Below, in pieces: positions 45,091 through 47,296 of a stretch of DNA of 47,296 nucleotides (the first letter of the stretch is position 1; each line of letters begins with the position of its first letter). Below the pieces are notes generated by a model. It did not search any database. It saw only the letters and a list, made by a program, of their open reading frames with translations, and was not told the origin of the DNA. Source of the stretch: Mycobacterium sp. E740 (GTDB taxonomy: Bacteria; Actinomycetota; Actinomycetes; Mycobacteriales; Mycobacteriaceae); contig NZ_LZKP01000127.1 in NCBI RefSeq assembly GCF_001672895.1, forward strand, positions 1-47,296, in the 5' to 3' direction. Both the position numbers and the translations under genes were made by a program.

Positions 45091-45659
45091 TCGTGTAAGT
45101 GGAGCCGTTCACCGTGCGGCCCGAATATCGTGATCGCTTCGACCGGTCCGTCGGCCGCGCCGAACCAGTGCGGGGTCCAAGTCGAGAATTCCACTGCCTC
45201 ACCGGGTTTGACGGTGAAGTCACGCTCGCCCAGGATCAACCGGAGCTGACCGGACAGCACGTACATCCAGTCCTGGCCCTCGTGCACCGGCAGTTCGGCC
45301 GGCGGAGTCCGGCGCCGGGCGCTGATCCTGATTTTGAAGGCATGCAGACCGTTGGCCGCCTGGCGGGTCAGCGGCCAGTACGTGATCCCGCGTGCGGTGT
45401 GTGATCCGCTGCGCACCCGCGGATCCTCGGCCTCCGGCGTGCGCAGTAGTTCGTCGGTGCTCACCGACAGAGCGGCAGCCAACCGCGGCAGATGGTCGAG
45501 AGCCAGTCGACGCTTGCCGGATTCGAGGCGGCTCAGAGTCGACACGTCGATGTTCGACCGGCCCGCGACCTCTTCCAGGGTGAGTCCCCGTTGCATGCGG
45601 AGCTCACGCAGCCTGCGTCGCACCCGGACGTCGACACTGTCGTCGGTTCTTGCCTCCAT
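45087..45659 (-). CDS. XRE-family regulator with cupin sensor domain
   Basis: 190 residues. The N-terminal helix-turn-helix is LRELRMQRGLTLEEVAGRSN to LSRLESGKRRL (about 17-51). A cupin barrel at about 115-185 has HEGQDWMYVLSGQL, GERDFTVKPGEAVEFS and HWFG, which are the two cupin motifs. Such proteins sense a small molecule in the barrel and repress or activate neighbouring genes. Start ATG 45659 was chosen because it opens the normal N-terminus; the long frame upstream overlaps the divergent methyltransferase. The 47-bp divergent gap contains an imperfect inverted repeat that it may bind. Confidence 0.87.
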   Translation of the reverse strand: MEARTDDSVDVRVRRRLRELRMQRGLTLEEVAGRSNIDVSTLSRLESGKRRLALDHLPRLAAALSVSTDELLRTPEAEDPRVRSGSHTARGITYWPLTRQAANGLHAFKIRISARRRTPPAELPVHEGQDWMYVLSGQLRLILGERDFTVKPGEAVEFSTWTPHWFGAADGPVEAITIFGPHGERLHLHD

Positions 45660-45660
45660 G

Positions 45661-45684
45661 GCAACAAAGCTTGGCACTTCTTGC
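45661..45684. promoter_or_regulatory. Imperfect inverted repeat between XRE and methyltransferase genes
   Basis: GCAACAA (45661-45667) and TTCTTGC (45678-45684) are complementary in 6 of 7 positions with a 10-nt spacer. Placed right before the XRE start codon, it could be an autoregulatory operator. Confidence 0.35.
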
Positions 45685-45706
45685 GCGGAGGCTGCAAGGT
45701 GGTCAC

Positions 45707-46324
45707 ATGAGCGCCAAACAACACTGGGAAGAGCGGTACAACGAAAAAGAGCGGATCTGGAGCGGGCGGGCGAACATTCGGCTCGTTGAGGTGGCATCAG
45801 ACCTCGACCCCGGCACTGCACTGGACCTGGGCAGCGGCGAGGGCGGCGACGCCATGTGGCTCGCGGAGCGAGGATGGCAGGTGCTCGCCGTCGACATCTC
45901 CGAGACCGCCCTGCGCCGCGCTGCAGAAGATGCCGCCGCGCGTGGAGTCGACGATCGCATCGAGTTCCGGCAGCACGATCTGTCGGAGGGCATTCCCGCG
46001 GGTGAGTTCGATTTGGTGAACGCTCAGTTTCTGCACTCGACTTTGCCGCTGGATCGGCCAGCGATCCTTCGGGCGGCTGCGCGTGCCGTCCGCCCGGGCG
46101 GGCTTCTGCTGATCGTGGATCACAGCGGCCCGCCGCCATGGGTGTCGAAGCTCGACGGGCACGACCACACCTTCGCCCCGCCCGAGGAAGTTGTCGCGGG
46201 GCTGGATCTGGTTGAGACCGAATGGGAGCCGGCTCGAATCCAAACGCCGACGCGCGAGCTGACGACGCCGGACGGGGAGCCGACGACGTGGGTTGACAAC
46301 GTGATCATCCTGCGAAGGCGCTAG
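45707..46324 (+). CDS. SAM-dependent methyltransferase (thiopurine/tellurite-type class I)
   Basis: 205 residues. The N-terminus HWEERYNEKERIWSGRAN is typical of this class. LDLGSGEGGDAMWLA (about residues 39-53) is motif I, VLAVDIS motif II, FDLVNAQFLHS motif IV and RPGGLLLIVDH motif V/VI. The substrate is unknown; related proteins methylate tellurite, thiols or small toxic compounds. It diverges from the XRE-cupin regulator, a common arrangement for inducible detoxification. CAAGGT ends 6 nt before the ATG (weak -10), so it may be leaderless. Confidence 0.83.
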   Translation: MSAKQHWEERYNEKERIWSGRANIRLVEVASDLDPGTALDLGSGEGGDAMWLAERGWQVLAVDISETALRRAAEDAAARGVDDRIEFRQHDLSEGIPAGEFDLVNAQFLHSTLPLDRPAILRAAARAVRPGGLLLIVDHSGPPPWVSKLDGHDHTFAPPEEVVAGLDLVETEWEPARIQTPTRELTTPDGEPTTWVDNVIILRRR

Positions 46325-46384
46325 CCCTAGACGACGTCTGTGGATAGCGGACCCTGACAGAAAGCTCGAATCGGTGGATCGGTG

Positions 46385-46390
46385 TAGCAT
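46385..46390 (+). promoter_or_regulatory. Candidate -10 element (TAGCAT) before the DUF222 gene
   Basis: TAGCAT fits TANNNT and ends 7 nt before GTG 46398. It supports that start for the last gene. The 73-bp gap after the methyltransferase holds nothing else recognised. Confidence 0.4.
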
Positions 46391-46397
46391 CGAACAT

Positions 46398-47296
46398 GTG
46401 TTCGAAGCCGTGGGTGATGCCGATCTGCTTGAGGTGATGGGTGAGGCTCAGCGCGCCGAGCGGGTTGCAGTGGCGCGCAAGGTGATCGCTGCAGGCCGGT
46501 TCGGGTTGCGTCGGTTCGCGGCGATGGGCAACACCCATGCGAGTTGGTGTATTGACGATTGGGACGTGATCGCGTCCGAGGTCGCCGCGGAGTTGGGGGT
46601 CAGCCGTGGGCGCGCCTCGGCGATGATCTCCTATGGCTGCACGCTGATCGAGCAGTTACCGCGCCTGGCTGAGGTCTTTGGCGGCGGGCGCGTCGATTTG
46701 CGGGTGATCCGCATCATCGACTACCGAACCGCGCTGGTGGTCGATGAGCAGGCGATGGCGGTGATCGATGAACGCCTGGCGCGGGCGGCGCCGGGGTGGA
46801 ACAAGCTCTCTGATGCCCGGATCGCGCAGTTGGTCGACTGGATGGTGCTCGATGTCGACCCGCAGGCGCTGCGGGTGGCCCACAAACGCGACGAGGACCG
46901 CCATCTCGAGATCAGCACCGAGGGATACGGGACCGCCGAGGTGTGGGGCCGGTTACACGCGACCGTCGGCGCGGCCCTGGATGAGAAATTGGCCCAGTTG
47001 GCGGGCACGGTGTGCGGTGATGATCCGCGTACCGTGCGCCAGCGCCGCGCCGATGCGGTGGAGGCGTTGCTGGCCGGCGCATCGAAGATGGCCTGCCGGT
47101 GCGACACCGAGCGCTGCGCGGCGGGGGATCGGCCCGCCGCGACCGCTGTGGTGATCCATGTGATCGCCCAGGACGCGACCCTGGCCGGAAAGACGAACAC
47201 GCCGGGGTATGCGCCCGGCATCGGGGTGCTGCCCGCGGCGCTGGTGCGCGAGATGGCCGCCACCGCCACCCTCAAACCGCTGCACATCCCCACCGA
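46398..47296 (+). CDS. DUF222 / 13E12-type protein, probable HNH nuclease N-terminal part, cut by the window
   Basis: The frame runs open from GTG 46398 to the right edge, 299 codons, no stop. The translation begins VFEAVGDADLLEVMGEAQRA, then WDVIASEVAAELGVSRGRAS, IDERLARAAPGW and QRRADAVEALLAG, all landmarks of the DUF222 domain found in mycobacterial 13E12 repeat-family proteins. These usually end in an HNH endonuclease motif, which would lie beyond this window. A CRCDTERC stretch about 235 residues in may bind metal. Such genes are multi-copy in actinobacteria and often lie in variable regions. Function is not established. Confidence 0.8.
   Translation, partial: MFEAVGDADLLEVMGEAQRAERVAVARKVIAAGRFGLRRFAAMGNTHASWCIDDWDVIASEVAAELGVSRGRASAMISYGCTLIEQLPRLAEVFGGGRVDLRVIRIIDYRTALVVDEQAMAVIDERLARAAPGWNKLSDARIAQLVDWMVLDVDPQALRVAHKRDEDRHLEISTEGYGTAEVWGRLHATVGAALDEKLAQLAGTVCGDDPRTVRQRRADAVEALLAGASKMACRCDTERCAAGDRPAATAVVIHVIAQDATLAGKTNTPGYAPGIGVLPAALVREMAATATLKPLHIPT

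Noticed and set aside
46328..46340. Short palindrome AGACG-A-CGTCT after the methyltransferase gene as an operator
   Set aside because: Five-bp arms are easily found by chance in this composition and no promoter is aligned with it.

Overview
The window looks like chromosome of a mycobacterium, most likely a rapidly growing Mycolicibacterium-type species. It is GC-rich throughout and carries the mycolic-acid FAS-II operon (fabD-acpM-kasA-kasB-accD6) with its regulator mabR, plus aceE, ahpE, ptpA/ptkA, mscR and an RNase HI-phosphatase fusion. From about 16 kb to 45 kb the gene order follows, from memory, the M. tuberculosis stretch Rv2228c to about Rv2260, read in the opposite direction. The species call is inference; no rRNA is present. 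No stretch longer than about 150 bases lacks a gene.

Layout. (1) 1-7.0 kb: the 3' part of a PhoD-type phosphatase, then on the minus strand an SDR oxidoreductase and a peptide-type ABC importer (lipoprotein, two permeases, one fused double ATPase) whose genes are chained by ATGA overlaps. (2) 7.1-15.1 kb, accessory: a secreted Cys-rich protein followed in the same frame, after one TAG, by a DUF4185 protein (a family with endo-D-arabinanases); a frameshifted NAD(P)-dependent dehydrogenase; a membrane-anchored Hsp70-like protein with a Pro/Thr-rich tail; an acyl-CoA dehydrogenase; a SABATH-type carboxyl methyltransferase; a small membrane protein. (3) 15.1-20.5 kb: mscR with a metallo-beta-lactamase partner, diverging from a methyltransferase - homocysteine methyltransferase - serine hydrolase run; then a DUF3145 gene. 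(4) 20.5-25.2 kb: lipid kinase and alkyl-DHAP-synthase-like flavoprotein diverging from a TetR regulator and glpD. (5) 25.2-31.9 kb: accD6, kasB, kasA, acpM, fabD and mabR, all on the minus strand. (6) 32-33 kb: an IS481-family insertion between mabR and aceE. (7) 33-37.7 kb: aceE, a lipoprotein, a DUF3052 gene, ahpE and a tRNA-Val. (8) 37.7-45.1 kb: VOC protein, cobD, SURF1, ptpA, ptkA, cobC, a Nif3-like gene, a coiled-coil zinc-ribbon gene and the RNase HI-phosphatase fusion. (9) 45.1 kb to the end: XRE-cupin regulator, methyltransferase and a truncated DUF222 gene.

How the genes work together. Pyruvate dehydrogenase E1 (aceE) makes acetyl-CoA. AccD6 carboxylates it to malonyl-CoA, FabD loads malonate onto AcpM, and KasA and KasB elongate meromycolate chains under MabR. 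PtpA and PtkA form a phosphotyrosine pair. MscR and its beta-lactamase-fold neighbour probably detoxify formaldehyde or NO through mycothiol. GlpD, the alkyl-DHAP-synthase-like protein and the lipid kinase suggest a glycerolipid module.

Regulation. Several genes have a TANNNT hexamer 6-8 nt upstream of the start codon, which is the signature of leaderless mycobacterial transcripts. There are strong inverted repeats at 16910-16930 (possible operator) and at 32945-33001 (a stem that would hide the transposase ribosome site). I did not find a clearly new multi-gene defence or biosynthetic system. The most unusual points are the in-frame TAG before the DUF4185 gene, the Hsp70-like membrane protein with an altered nucleotide-binding loop, the transposase hairpin, and PtkA without its N-terminal extension.
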